A DNA stretch of 64,000 bases from JANSWP01 sp041941305 (GCA_041941305.1 JBGTQJ010000031.1:40367-104366); one strand, 5' to 3'. Counted from the first letter of the stretch, positions 23,816 to 32,342 are shown. Made by a program: numbers and translations. The notes: generated by a model not told the origin, from the sequence alone.

Positions 23816-24263
23816 CCCAAAAAAAAAAACGGTGTTGTTTGTTCACCGTTTCGAGCAAAATAGTTGGATGTTCTCTCTCGCGTGTAGGAGGTTTTTATTG
23901 GGAAATAAGCTGGTATTTATAACCTCTGAAGCGTTTCTTTACCAGTAGGTAACTATTTACAAGCTCAATTTTATTCCAAAATATTGTAATTATTAAATAC
24001 AATTTTTGATGTTTGTAACTGAGTTTTGCAACTTTTTTTTTCTCGCTTAATTTTTACAACTCTCTGGCTATCAGTGTTTTAGGTTTGAATTTTACCTTTT
24101 TTTTCGTCATGGTTTTTTTATGCGAAAATATTCAAGCCATCTCCAATTTTTAGACTCATTTCAGCTCTTTTGATGATCTGGGGATTGTTTAAAAGGTGCT
24201 TTTTAAGACCATTCTTGGACTTAAGTATGACTCGCTTTCCTATTTTGAAAAGGCAAATTCAGG
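23816..24263. other. Intergenic region with one hairpin
   Basis: 448 bp. AAACGGTG (23827-23834) pairs with CACCGTTT (23844-23851), preceded by a run of eleven A. Read on the minus strand the stem is followed by that run as T, a classic terminator shape, but no minus-strand gene ends there; on the plus strand it directly follows the proline dehydrogenase. The remainder is AT-rich with homopolymer runs and nothing else that I recognise. Confidence 0.5.
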
Positions 24264-25679
24264 ATGGTTAACAGTAAATTGATAGCTATTTTAAAATCTT
24301 TTAATCCGGAAGAATGGAAGGCTTTGGGAAAATATTTTCGCATGCATCCAAAAAAAAATGTTACCAAGCTATATGATTATTTAAAAAAGGGATTTCCTGA
24401 TTGGAAGGATGAAGATTTGAAAAAAGAAAAGGTTTTTAAAAGAGTTTTTCCAGGTGCTTATTATGATGGAAAAATGCGCAACCTGATGTCTGACGCAACC
24501 AAAATGGTTGAGAATTTTTTGATTTCAGAATACTACAAAAACGAGCATACATCCAGAGAAAGATTGTTGATTGAAATTATGGGGACGCGCAATATTTACC
24601 ATCTATTCCAAAATCAAACCCAATCCCTGATTCGGGAAATTCAAAACAAAACGGATCGTGGGTCAGCCTATTTTTTAAATAGTTATGCTTTGTTTTCTGA
24701 CTATTATTTTCATCCATATACCAATAAACAAGCTTCTGTAGACAGCCTTCTTGCCTCCATTCATGGTCTTGAACATTTCTATCAATTAGAAAAACTAAAG
24801 TTGGACTGTGAATTACAATCAAGGGAAAAGATTCTATCTGAGAATTATTCAGAGATTGATGAAACTTATCAAAAAATGGAAGCTTCAGGCAATGTACTCT
24901 TAAAGATTTATCAGGAAATAAAGGAGCTCTATGCTTCTCAGGATAAAAATCTATACAAAAAGGTTAAGGATAAATTCCTAAATGGATTGAATGACATTTC
25001 TAAGCAGGATGCGCTAAATGTCCTGGCATTACTATTAAATTTTGTAATCGGAAAAATATCAGAAGCTGAAAAACACACTTTGGAAGAATCATTTGACTTA
25101 TACAAAATTGGGATTGATAAAAATATACTGGTTCAGAATAACCTGATTACAACCGGGACATTTTTAAACATCACGATTTCGGGTTCTACCTTAAAAAAGT
25201 TTGATTGGACTTATCATTTTATACAGACCTATGAGCAATTCTTAAATAAAGATGTAAGAGAAGATATAAAAACACTGGCAACAGGATTTTGGCACTTTTT
25301 CAAATCTGAATTTATGGAAGTCACAGAAATGCTTGGTCATTATCATTTCAAACAGGTTTTAATACAGATAAATGCCAGGACATTATTGATGCGAACGTAT
25401 TATGAATTGTTCCTTGATAAAAAACAAGGTTATAATTATGACTTTCTTCATGCCCAATGCGAAGCATTTGATAAGTACATCAAGAGAAACGTTACCATCA
25501 ATCCCCGAAGACAGAAATTGTATCAAAATTTTATTGTCTTTTTTAGAAAACTGCTGAAATTAAGTATTGATCAGGTTTATCGGATAAAACATAAAGAACT
25601 GATTTTGAAGTCATTACTCAACGCAAAAAACGTATTTGCCAAGAACTGGCTACTCGAAAAGATTAAAGCGATAAAATAA
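24264..25679 (+). CDS. Unknown 471-residue protein (KLF/RMHP-type, Bacteroidota)
   Basis: I cannot name a function. Soluble, no signal or membrane segment, Lys-rich and helical throughout, which suggests an all-alpha repeat scaffold. The N-terminus has a conserved-looking block: LIAILKSFNPEEWKALGKYF, then MHPKKNVTKLYDYLKKGFPD, KVFKRVFPGAYYDGKMRNLM and SDATKMVENFLISEYYK. From memory, proteins with this start form a large paralogous family in Saprospiria and are often near small double-glycine peptides, as here (peptide gene 25723-25863, convergent). Role in regulating or making such peptides is only a guess. A terminator hairpin follows directly. Confidence 0.75.
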   Translation: MVNSKLIAILKSFNPEEWKALGKYFRMHPKKNVTKLYDYLKKGFPDWKDEDLKKEKVFKRVFPGAYYDGKMRNLMSDATKMVENFLISEYYKNEHTSRERLLIEIMGTRNIYHLFQNQTQSLIREIQNKTDRGSAYFLNSYALFSDYYFHPYTNKQASVDSLLASIHGLEHFYQLEKLKLDCELQSREKILSENYSEIDETYQKMEASGNVLLKIYQEIKELYASQDKNLYKKVKDKFLNGLNDISKQDALNVLALLLNFVIGKISEAEKHTLEESFDLYKIGIDKNILVQNNLITTGTFLNITISGSTLKKFDWTYHFIQTYEQFLNKDVREDIKTLATGFWHFFKSEFMEVTEMLGHYHFKQVLIQINARTLLMRTYYELFLDKKQGYNYDFLHAQCEAFDKYIKRNVTINPRRQKLYQNFIVFFRKLLKLSIDQVYRIKHKELILKSLLNAKNVFAKNWLLEKIKAIK

Positions 25680-25682
25680 AAA

Positions 25683-25712
25683 GGATAGGAAGATGAAATT
25701 ATCTCCCTATCC
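25683..25712. terminator. Bidirectional hairpin between the 471-aa gene and the GG peptide
   Basis: GGATAGG (25683-25689) with CCTATCC (25706-25712), extended by AGAT/ATCT. A-rich on one side (AAAATAAAAA), so T-rich for minus-strand transcripts; it can serve both converging genes. Confidence 0.6.
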
Positions 25713-25722
25713 CAAAGGACTT

Positions 25723-25863
25723 CTAGACGTTAATAATATCTTCGATCCCAATACCATCATCACCGCCTTTTACCTTCTTTTGCTTACTTTTTTTGATTTT
25801 TGTATTTTGGAAGTCATTGATTGTCAATGCTTTCTGAGAAGTTGTTCTAACAGTGGTTTTCAT
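25723..25863 (-). CDS. Double-glycine leader peptide (putative secreted peptide precursor)
   Basis: 46 residues from the ATG at 25863 (MKTTVRTTSQKALTINDFQN...). A Lys-rich leader ends in KKVKGG (Gly33-Gly34), the cleavage signal used by C39-peptidase ABC exporters; the remaining 12-residue core is DDGIGIEDIINV, acidic and without Cys, Ser or Thr, so it is not a lanthipeptide or thioether core. No maturation enzyme or exporter gene is in the window. The 5' leader holds a small hairpin (25877-25908; CGGGTTAAAT with ATTTACCCG, one bulge). Real coding status rests on the leader pattern, the ATG and the terminator after the stop; a longer frame to 25974 is not convincing. Confidence 0.6.
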   Translation of the reverse strand: MKTTVRTTSQKALTINDFQNTKIKKSKQKKVKGGDDGIGIEDIINV

Positions 25864-26564
25864 AATTAAAAATTTACGGGTTAAATAAAATTGTGGTTGA
25901 TTTACCCGCCTTTGAGCGCACAGCATAGAAATAGCGGTCCATACCCTGCACAAAAAGAGGGTTGGATAAAGCACACCCAGGGAAAAGGAGCTACCTGTTC
26001 CACCTGCTAGCCAGTGTTGAGCTTACTTTATTTGTTATAAAGAATTGCTACCTGCAAAGCCATCTTTCAACTTTTAAGTATAAAAAAGCCATCAGTTATT
26101 TGCAGGATCAATTGTTTACCAGCCTTGAAAAATTTGGTCGAGTCACTCCTCCAGATAGAGGAGAATTGGTTTTAAGGAAAAATTCAGGGTTATATGGTTT
26201 TTTAGGGCAATTATGGCTTTTGGGAAATGGTTATGAGCCATAGTATTTATTTTACTTCACGTTTCTGTTAATTTATCTTTTTAGGGTCGAAATTGTTACC
26301 CTCCTTTTCATAAGAATTTTTTAAAAAATTGGGATTCATGAAATTGATTTTGAACAGCTTCTATGCATATTAGTGCCATTTCCATAGTTTTTGTACCCAT
26401 CTTCCACCAAATTTAAATTCTTTGGCGAGCCTTTTTTATACCTTCTATAAGATTTGGGTGGTCAAACAAAAAGAGAAAGCAAAAGAGCCGGGAGGAAAAG
26501 CTGATTTCCCTTTTTGTTTGACTCAATTCACACAAATTGTAGCAGAACCTTTTATTATTGTGGA
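25864..26564. other. Region between GG peptide and GNAT, one doubtful reading frame
   Basis: About 700 bp. A plus-strand frame 25962-26243 (93 codons) ends in YKKAISYLQDQLFTSLEKF and GFLGQLWLLGNGYEP; its second half has protein-like composition, but there is no recognisable start context or family. It may be a gene remnant. From 26244 to 26564 I see only AT-rich DNA. Confidence 0.4.
25962..26243 (+). pseudogene. Possible remnant or small hypothetical gene
   Basis: 93 codons from an ATG overlapping the upstream region of the GG peptide. The part from about codon 38 (STFKYKKAISYLQDQLFTSL) reads like real protein, the first part does not. It could be the tail of a decayed gene. No family recognised. 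Confidence 0.25.
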
Positions 26565-27104
26565 ATGATAATCGAAACAGAAAGGTTGATCCTTCGAAAG
26601 TATACGATGGAGGATGTAGAAGATTCTTATCAGATGAATCTGGATCCCGAAGTCAGTCGCTATACCGCAGATGGAGGTGTGCAACCTCGTGAAGTGGTAG
26701 AAAAGAGAATTTCCGAAAACATAATAGGGGATTACGGAAAATATGGATTTGGAAGATTGGCGGTGACTGTGAAGCCTCAATGCGATAAAGTTATTGGTTT
26801 TTGTGGATTAAAGTACTTACCAGAATTTGATGAAGTAGATATTGGTTATCGCTTTGCTCAAAAATATTGGGGACAAGGAATCGCGACCGAATCGGCTAAA
26901 GCAGTTCTGAAACATGGTTTTGAGGTCCTGGAATTGAAAAAAATAATTGGATTGGTACTACCAGAAAATAAAGCTTCTTCCAATGTTTTAAAGAAATTGG
27001 GATTGACTTTGGAGAAAGAATTTGCGGATGAGACTATTGGGGGCTTGTGGGTAGAATGGTATTCCATTACTTTTGAACAATATCAAAATAAGAAAACAAA
27101 CTAA
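26565..27104 (+). CDS. GNAT acetyltransferase, RimJ/RimL-like
   Basis: 179 residues from the ATG at 26565 (MIIETERLILRKYTMEDVED), the standard RimJ/RimL start; a longer frame begins at 26514 but adds no family sequence. It transfers an acetyl group from acetyl-CoA to an amine. Seen: ERLILRKYTMED, acetyl-CoA loop QKYWGQGIATESAKAV (Q/RxxGxG/A), and the terminal block VLPENKASSNVLKKLGLTLE. Typical substrates are N-terminal amines of ribosomal proteins or small molecules; unknown here. Followed 3 bp later by a second GNAT gene. Confidence 0.92.
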   Translation: MIIETERLILRKYTMEDVEDSYQMNLDPEVSRYTADGGVQPREVVEKRISENIIGDYGKYGFGRLAVTVKPQCDKVIGFCGLKYLPEFDEVDIGYRFAQKYWGQGIATESAKAVLKHGFEVLELKKIIGLVLPENKASSNVLKKLGLTLEKEFADETIGGLWVEWYSITFEQYQNKKTN

Positions 27105-27107
27105 GCC

Positions 27108-27668
27108 GTGAATGAAGTTATTTACACCCATTCTGAAACAGAAGCAGATTTTGCAGGCATGCTCGCCTTGCAAAAGAAAAACTTGCCCGAAAATATTTCT
27201 GATCGTGAAGCTGAAGAACAAGGATTCGTAACCTTGAAGCATACTATCCGTTTATTACAAGATATGAATAAACCCTATCCGCACGCTATTGCAAAAGATG
27301 GAGAAAAAGTGATAGGCTATACCCTGATAATGCTCAAGAAGTTTAGTGAACGCATTCCCAAATTGGATGAAATGTTCAGACAAATTGAACACGCCAAGTT
27401 CAAAGATAAAAAGCTCAATGATTACCGATATTTTATCATGGGACAGGTTTGCGTAGACAAGGATTATCGCGGAAAACGCATTTTTGACAATCTTTATCTA
27501 ACTTTAAAAGCTCAAATGGAACCTCATTTTGATTTTGTGTTGACCGAGGTTGCTACCAGAAATGTGCGTTCTGTGAAGGCACACCAGCGAGTTGGTTTTG
27601 AAAGAGTGCATTTGTACAAAGCGCCAAGTGGAGAGGAGTGGGAGATAATTCTTTGGGATTGGAAGTGA
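27108..27668 (+). CDS. GNAT acetyltransferase (second of a pair)
   Basis: 186 residues, GTG start three bases after the previous stop, which makes translational coupling likely. GNAT core: MGQVCVDKDYRGKRIFDNLY (motif A with the RGKRIF acetyl-CoA loop) and EVATRNVRSVKAHQRVGFE (motif B). The N-terminal arm LALQKKNLPENISDREAEEQ is typical of the amino-acid/antibiotic-like branch. Substrate unknown. Not closely related to its neighbour, so not a recent duplicate. Confidence 0.88.
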   Translation: MNEVIYTHSETEADFAGMLALQKKNLPENISDREAEEQGFVTLKHTIRLLQDMNKPYPHAIAKDGEKVIGYTLIMLKKFSERIPKLDEMFRQIEHAKFKDKKLNDYRYFIMGQVCVDKDYRGKRIFDNLYLTLKAQMEPHFDFVLTEVATRNVRSVKAHQRVGFERVHLYKAPSGEEWEIILWDWK

Positions 27669-27706
27669 ATTAGATTTTATTTACCTTGAATTTTAAAAAT
27701 TACATT

Positions 27707-27910
27707 ATGGATTTACAAAATATTGATAAAAAGACTTTTAAAGCTATCCTAGTGGAAAACAAAGACTTGTTAAAGGAAATTCTAAAAGAAATTTTGCAGG
27801 AAAATCAAATAATTGTTTCTGAAGAACAAGCCGAACGAAGAAGCCGATTAGAATCTTTTATAAAAGAAGATTTCCAGAATTATGAGGAAGTCTTTAAAGC
27901 ACTTGCTTGA
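27707..27910 (+). CDS. Antitoxin-like partner of the Doc toxin
   Basis: 67 residues from the ATG at 27707; a TTG seven codons earlier is less likely. Highly charged and helical: DKKTFKAILVENKDLLKEIL, EEQAERRSRLESFIKEDFQN. It lies 3 bp before a Fic/Doc toxin gene, the normal position of an antitoxin, but it does not look like the Phd/YefM type usual for Doc; an unrelated short antitoxin is inferred from position, size and charge only. Confidence 0.65.
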   Translation: MDLQNIDKKTFKAILVENKDLLKEILKEILQENQIIVSEEQAERRSRLESFIKEDFQNYEEVFKALA

Positions 27911-27913
27911 TAA

Positions 27914-28387
27914 ATGGAATACCTCAAGAAAGAAGATTTCACCCTGATAAATAGAATGACAATTGAAGCACATGGCGGAAATTTTGTCCCCCCTTCGAAT
28001 TTCCTGCATGAAGATGCTTTGGATTATTTGGTTGATGCAGTGAAAGCCGAAATGTTTGGTGAGCCTTTATATCCTAAACTTCATCAAAAGGTGGGATTGT
28101 ATATGTTCAATATTATTACTAGCCACGTTTTTCAGGATGGTAATAAACGGACAGGATTAGAAGCTGCTCTTCTTTTTTTAAGATTAAATAACTACCAGCT
28201 AATTTCACAATTGAAAAAGGTTGTAGGAGAAAATGAAATAAGTGTTCCAGAAAAGGGCGAATCTACCAATGAAATTCTCTATCATTTTACAATGGATATG
28301 GCTTCTGGTAAACTGACTCTAGAAGATTCTCAAAATTGGTTTAAAGAAAATATACAAGAAGATCCAAAACAATTTGCAAACTTTTAA
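27914..28387 (+). CDS. Doc/Fic-family toxin (death-on-curing type)
   Basis: 157 residues. The Fic motif is present as HVFQDGNKRTGLEA (consensus HxFx[DN]GNKR), with the catalytic His, in a Doc-sized protein. The start fits the Doc form: EYLKKEDFTLINRMTIEAHG, and the Doc-like LDYLVDAVKAEMFGEPLYPK follows. Doc phosphorylates elongation factor Tu; true Fic proteins AMP-ylate targets. The loop has Asp-Gly-Asn-Lys as in Doc, so kinase-like activity is possible. Tightly coupled (3 bp) with the antitoxin before and with the hydrolase gene after it (3 bp), so it may be co-transcribed with pyrimidine genes. Confidence 0.88.
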   Translation: MEYLKKEDFTLINRMTIEAHGGNFVPPSNFLHEDALDYLVDAVKAEMFGEPLYPKLHQKVGLYMFNIITSHVFQDGNKRTGLEAALLFLRLNNYQLISQLKKVVGENEISVPEKGESTNEILYHFTMDMASGKLTLEDSQNWFKENIQEDPKQFANF

Positions 28388-28390
28388 TCT

Positions 28391-29257
28391 ATGCCCAGAA
28401 AAATAAAATCAGGTCTAATCCAAATGTCCCTCGCCAAAACAGAGGGCGAAGGCACCATCCCCGAAATTATGGAAGCGATGGTGCAAAAACACATTCCCTA
28501 TATTGAAAAAGCAGGAGAACAAGGTGTCCAGATTCTTTGCTTACAGGAAATATTCAATACGCCTTATTTCTGCCCGGGACAAGATGCCGCATGGTATGCT
28601 TCGGCAGAAACCATTCCTGGTCCCACAGTAGACCGAATGGCGGAATACGCCAAAAAGTACCAGATGGTGATTATCGTCCCTATTTTTGAGAAAGAACAAG
28701 CTGGCGTTTTGTACAACACCGCTGCTGTAATCGATGCAGATGGTACCTACCTCGGGAAATACCGCAAAAATCACATTCCCCATACTTCCGGCTTTTGGGA
28801 AAAATTCTTTTTCAAGCCTGGCAATTTGGGGTATCCCGTTTTTGAAACGCGATATGCCAAAGTGGGCGTTTACATTTGTTATGATCGCCATTTCCCCGAT
28901 GGCGCTAGGATTTTGGGGTTGAATGGCGCCGAAATTGTTTACAATCCTTCTGCTACAGTAGCCGGTCTGTCTCAATATTTATGGCAACTGGAACAGCCCG
29001 CACATGCGGCTGCCAATGGTTATTTTATGGGCTGCATCAATCGCGTTGGCACCGAAAAGCCCTGGAATTTGGGCAGATTCTATGGAAGTTCCTATTTCGT
29101 AGACCCTCGCGGACAAATCTTTTCCCAAGCCTCTGAAGATAAAGACGAATTGCTGGTCGCAGAATTTGATTTGGATATGATTGAAGAAGTACGCTCCACC
29201 TGGCAATTTTTCAGAGATCGTCGCCCTGAGACTTATGACAAGATTGTAGAATTATAA
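28391..29257 (+). CDS. Carbon-nitrogen hydrolase, beta-ureidopropionase-like
   Basis: 288 residues, nitrilase superfamily. The catalytic Glu-Lys-Cys triad can be seen: E in QILCLQEIFNTPYF (~55), K in GKYRKNHIPHTSGFWEKFFF (~120), C in VGVYICYDRHFPDGARILG (~160). The HIPH-FWEKFFFKPGNLGYPVF layout is that of N-carbamoyl-beta-alanine/N-carbamoylputrescine amidases. With preT and preA directly downstream the likely role is the last step of reductive pyrimidine breakdown, giving beta-alanine, CO2 and ammonia; the alternative, N-carbamoylputrescine amidase of polyamine synthesis, is less well supported by context. A 27 bp stem terminator follows, yet preT starts only 77 bp later. Confidence 0.9.
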   Translation: MPRKIKSGLIQMSLAKTEGEGTIPEIMEAMVQKHIPYIEKAGEQGVQILCLQEIFNTPYFCPGQDAAWYASAETIPGPTVDRMAEYAKKYQMVIIVPIFEKEQAGVLYNTAAVIDADGTYLGKYRKNHIPHTSGFWEKFFFKPGNLGYPVFETRYAKVGVYICYDRHFPDGARILGLNGAEIVYNPSATVAGLSQYLWQLEQPAHAAANGYFMGCINRVGTEKPWNLGRFYGSSYFVDPRGQIFSQASEDKDELLVAEFDLDMIEEVRSTWQFFRDRRPETYDKIVEL

Positions 29258-29263
29258 TTTTTT

Positions 29264-29320
29264 AGAGAGGAGGAGGTGTTTTGAATTTTCAACGAAAATT
29301 CAAAACACCTCCTCCTCTCT
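29264..29320. terminator. 27 bp perfect-stem terminator before preT
   Basis: Arms 29264-29290 and 29294-29320 are exact complements with a 3 nt loop AAC; the stem includes AGAGAGGAGGAGGTGTTTTG. It is one of the longest perfect palindromes in the window. T-run before it (ATTTTTT, minus-direction end) and a short TTTAATT after it. Partial read-through would be needed if preT has no own promoter. Confidence 0.75.
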
Positions 29321-29334
29321 TTAATTATCTATTC

Positions 29335-30666
29335 ATGGCAGAGTATAATAAACCCACCAACGATAGTGATTTAGCCCATAATTTTGAGCAAATCAAGCCA
29401 TATATGAATCCAACGATGGCTTATTATGAGAGTTCTCGTTGTTTGTATTGTTTTGATGCGCCATGTGTGCAGGCTTGCCCTACTGGAATTGATATTCCAC
29501 TGTTCATACGCCAAATTCATACGGAGAATATTGCAGGGGCTGCAAAGACCATATACGATTCCAATTACTTTGGAAATATATGTGGCAAAGTTTGCCCCAC
29601 AGAAGTGCTCTGCGAAGGTGCTTGTGTATTTAATCTTCAGAATGTCAAGCCAATAGAGATTGGACGTTTGCAAAGTTTTGCGACCTCTCAAATGGTGAAT
29701 GAAGGGAAGCAATTGTATGATTTGGCAGCTCCAAATGGAAAAAAAGTAGCCATTGTTGGTGCAGGACCTGCAGGAATTTCCTGTGCCTGTGAATTGCGAC
29801 TGCGAGGTTATGAAGTCACCATTTTTGAAGCAAAAAGCCAGCCCTCCGGATTGGCTTTGTATGGCTGCGCACCTTATAAAATAACGAATCAGGATGTGTT
29901 GGAAGAAATCGAGTACTTGCTAAAGCAATTTGATTTTTCAATACAATACAATCAGCCCATTCAAACAAAAACAGAGTTACAACAGCTTGAAAATGAATAT
30001 GATGCGATCTTTTTAGGCATCGGTTTGGGCAGTACACGGGTCTTGAATATTGAAGGAGAAAAACTCGATGGCTGTATTGGTGCAACAGAATTCATTGAGG
30101 AGGTCAAGTTGAATCCTCTTGGCGTAGAAACAGGTAAACGAGTTGTGGTCATTGGTGGAGGAAATACAGCAATGGATGCTGCTTCTGAATCTGCCAGATT
30201 GGGAGCCGAAGAGGTGACTTTGGCTTACCGTCGCTCAAAAGAAGCGATGGGTGCATATGAATTTGAATATGACTTGGCAAAAGGTGTTGGCGTAAAAGGC
30301 ATTTTCAATGCTTCTCCTGTTGCCATCTTGGGGAATGGTAAAGTCGAAGGCATTCGTTTTGTGAAAACCAAAAATGAAAATGGAAGCCTTACCAATATTC
30401 CAAACAGCGAATTTGAAATGCCCTGTGATCGAGTCATCCTAGCCACTGGGCAAGCCAATCAAACCAGCTTTTTAGAACAAATAGACAATTTGAATTTATC
30501 CTCGAATGGAAAAATTGAGGTAAATGCTGAAACTTTTCAGACCTCTAATCCAAAATATTTTGCAGCAGGAGATGCCGTAAATGGTGGGGCGGAAGTAGTG
30601 AATGCAGCAGCAGAAGGGAAGCGTGCAGCAATTGGGATTGATGCTTTTTTGAAGATGCAGTGGTAA
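29335..30666 (+). CDS. preT: Dihydropyrimidine dehydrogenase, NAD-binding subunit PreT-like
   Basis: 443 residues from the ATG at 29335; an upstream in-frame start at 29281 lies inside the terminator stem and is rejected. Related to GltD-type oxidoreductases: N-terminal Fe-S region with C-x2-C-x4-C-x3-C (RCLYCFDAPCVQACPTGIDI) and a second cluster motif (NICGKVCPTEVLCEGACVF), then FAD site VAIVGAGPAGISCACELRLR, NAD(P)H site VVVIGGGNTAMDAASESARL, and the terminal YFAAGDAVNGGAEVVNAAAEG. PreT with PreA reduces uracil and thymine to their dihydro forms (or runs in reverse) using NADH. The partner preA follows after 235 bp. Confidence 0.93.
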   Translation: MAEYNKPTNDSDLAHNFEQIKPYMNPTMAYYESSRCLYCFDAPCVQACPTGIDIPLFIRQIHTENIAGAAKTIYDSNYFGNICGKVCPTEVLCEGACVFNLQNVKPIEIGRLQSFATSQMVNEGKQLYDLAAPNGKKVAIVGAGPAGISCACELRLRGYEVTIFEAKSQPSGLALYGCAPYKITNQDVLEEIEYLLKQFDFSIQYNQPIQTKTELQQLENEYDAIFLGIGLGSTRVLNIEGEKLDGCIGATEFIEEVKLNPLGVETGKRVVVIGGGNTAMDAASESARLGAEEVTLAYRRSKEAMGAYEFEYDLAKGVGVKGIFNASPVAILGNGKVEGIRFVKTKNENGSLTNIPNSEFEMPCDRVILATGQANQTSFLEQIDNLNLSSNGKIEVNAETFQTSNPKYFAAGDAVNGGAEVVNAAAEGKRAAIGIDAFLKMQW

Positions 30667-30697
30667 TGGAAAAAACAGCTTTTAATTATTCTAAACT

Positions 30698-30853
30698 ATG
30701 AAAAAAGATAGGAGGAAGAGGTTTGGATATTTGAATAGAGATTACCTATCAAAGTTCGTCAAAGAAGGTAATTTGACAACTGAATTGGAAAATCCTGCCA
30801 AGCAAAAAATATCAGTTTTTGTCTGTAGGGGCTTACTTGAGGCAATACTTTAG
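30698..30853 (+). CDS. Possible 51-residue ORF between preT and preA
   Basis: ATG at 30698, stop TAG at 30851. Reads MKKDRRKRFGYLNRDYLSKF at the start; basic N-terminal half, neutral second half ending CRGLLEAIL. No family recognised and no clear ribosome site. Its position between two subunits of one enzyme makes a small gene possible but unproven. Confidence 0.3.
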   Translation: MKKDRRKRFGYLNRDYLSKFVKEGNLTTELENPAKQKISVFVCRGLLEAIL

Positions 30854-30901
30854 GTATTGGTGTAGGATTCTACAATGACTTAACCAAAAAAGAAAAATAA
30901 T

Positions 30902-32221
30902 ATGCCTAATCTTAGTGCAAACCTAGCGGGAATCAAATCCCCAAACCCCTTTTGGCTCGCTTCGGCACCGCCTACCAATTCCGGCTATCAAATCATGAAA
31001 GCCTTTGATGCTGGCTGGGGTGGGGCAGTATGGAAAACTCTTGGCGTACCCATCATCAATACTTCCAGTCGGTATGGTGCCATCAATTATCGAAACAACC
31101 GAATGGTGGGTTTTAATAATATAGAGCTGATAACCGATCGCCCTTTAAAAGATAATTTGAAGGAAATAGAGGAGGTCAAAAAGTATTTCCCTGATCATGC
31201 TGTAGTGGCTTCATTAATGGTGGAAACCAAAGAACAATGGCATCAAATTGTAAAAGATGCCGAAAATGCGGGAGCAGACGGATTGGAATTGAATTTTGGT
31301 TGTCCACATGGGATGTGTGAACGAGGCATGGGGTCTGCAGTAGGGCAAGAACCAAAAGTATTGAAAACCATTACAGGTTGGGTTAAAGAGGTAGCAACTG
31401 TACCGGTAATTGTAAAATTGACTCCGAATATTTCTGACATCACTGAACCAGCGAGAGCAGCATCTGAAGGAGGAGCAGATGCCATTTCATTGATCAATAC
31501 TATACAAAGTGTAATGGGAGTAGATTTGGATAATTTTGTTCCCTATCCCAATGTGGATGGTAAAAGCACAAATGGAGGGTATTGTGGACCTGCTGTAAAA
31601 CCAATTGCTTTGAATATGATAAAAAATTGTGCTCAGGATGTAGGGGTTAAGATTCCGATTTCAGGAATAGGAGGGATTGAGAACTGGCGGGATGCCGTAG
31701 AGCATATGGTTTTAGGAGCGAATAATGTCCAGGTCTGTACGGCTGTGATGCATTTTGGATTTGGTATCATTCGTGAAATGATTCCAGGACTTGAAAACTT
31801 CATGCGTGACAAGGGATTTGAAAAATTGGATGACTTTATCGGAAAAGCCCTTCCCAATGTCAAAACATGGGAAAACCTGAACTTGAAATACAAAGTTACT
31901 GCTAGTATAGATGAAGATAAATGTATTGGTTGTCAGCTTTGTTATACTGCTTGTGAAGATGGCGCACATCAAGCCATCGCCTTGCCGAAAAATGGCAGTC
32001 GGGTTCCTGAAATTATTGATGAAAATTGCGTAGGTTGTAATCTCTGTTCCCTGGTTTGCCCAGTTGAAGCATGTATTACAATGGTACGCCGAGATGATGG
32101 TTCTCAAAATGAAAGTTGGAAAGATTACATGGCTGCGGATAAAGCACCTACTTCTTTTAATGATGACCGAGCGGGTGGAGTAGGGCATTGGGTACCAGAG
32201 CCAAAATCAGCTTTGAAATGA
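30902..32221 (+). CDS. preA: Dihydropyrimidine dehydrogenase catalytic subunit PreA
   Basis: 439 residues. Dihydroorotate-dehydrogenase-like barrel with FMN: start LSANLAGIKSPNPFWLASAP, WGGAVWKTLG, ELNFGCPHGMCERGMGSAVG (with the catalytic-loop Cys), VKLTPNISDI, ISGIGGIENWRDAVEHMVLG. C-terminal ferredoxin domain with two 4Fe-4S motifs, KCIGCQLCYTACEDGAHQ and NCVGCNLCSLVCPVEACIT. Together with PreT it makes the NAD-dependent dihydropyrimidine dehydrogenase. Length fits E. coli PreA (411) plus ~28 residues at the C-terminus (GVGHWVPEPKSALK). Confidence 0.95.
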   Translation: MPNLSANLAGIKSPNPFWLASAPPTNSGYQIMKAFDAGWGGAVWKTLGVPIINTSSRYGAINYRNNRMVGFNNIELITDRPLKDNLKEIEEVKKYFPDHAVVASLMVETKEQWHQIVKDAENAGADGLELNFGCPHGMCERGMGSAVGQEPKVLKTITGWVKEVATVPVIVKLTPNISDITEPARAASEGGADAISLINTIQSVMGVDLDNFVPYPNVDGKSTNGGYCGPAVKPIALNMIKNCAQDVGVKIPISGIGGIENWRDAVEHMVLGANNVQVCTAVMHFGFGIIREMIPGLENFMRDKGFEKLDDFIGKALPNVKTWENLNLKYKVTASIDEDKCIGCQLCYTACEDGAHQAIALPKNGSRVPEIIDENCVGCNLCSLVCPVEACITMVRRDDGSQNESWKDYMAADKAPTSFNDDRAGGVGHWVPEPKSALK

Positions 32222-32342
32222 GTATTTTGTCAAAAAAAATAAAAGTTCGGAATTATAGAACTCATTTATCTCAATAGAGAGGGCATGTTGCAATTTGCTT
32301 CCTCTTATTTTTTTATACGATTGAATAAAGTTAGGCCCTTTT

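Noticed and set aside
29281..29334. Upstream start for PreT
   Set aside because: It translates one arm of the 27 bp terminator stem; the ATG at 29335 gives the family N-terminus.
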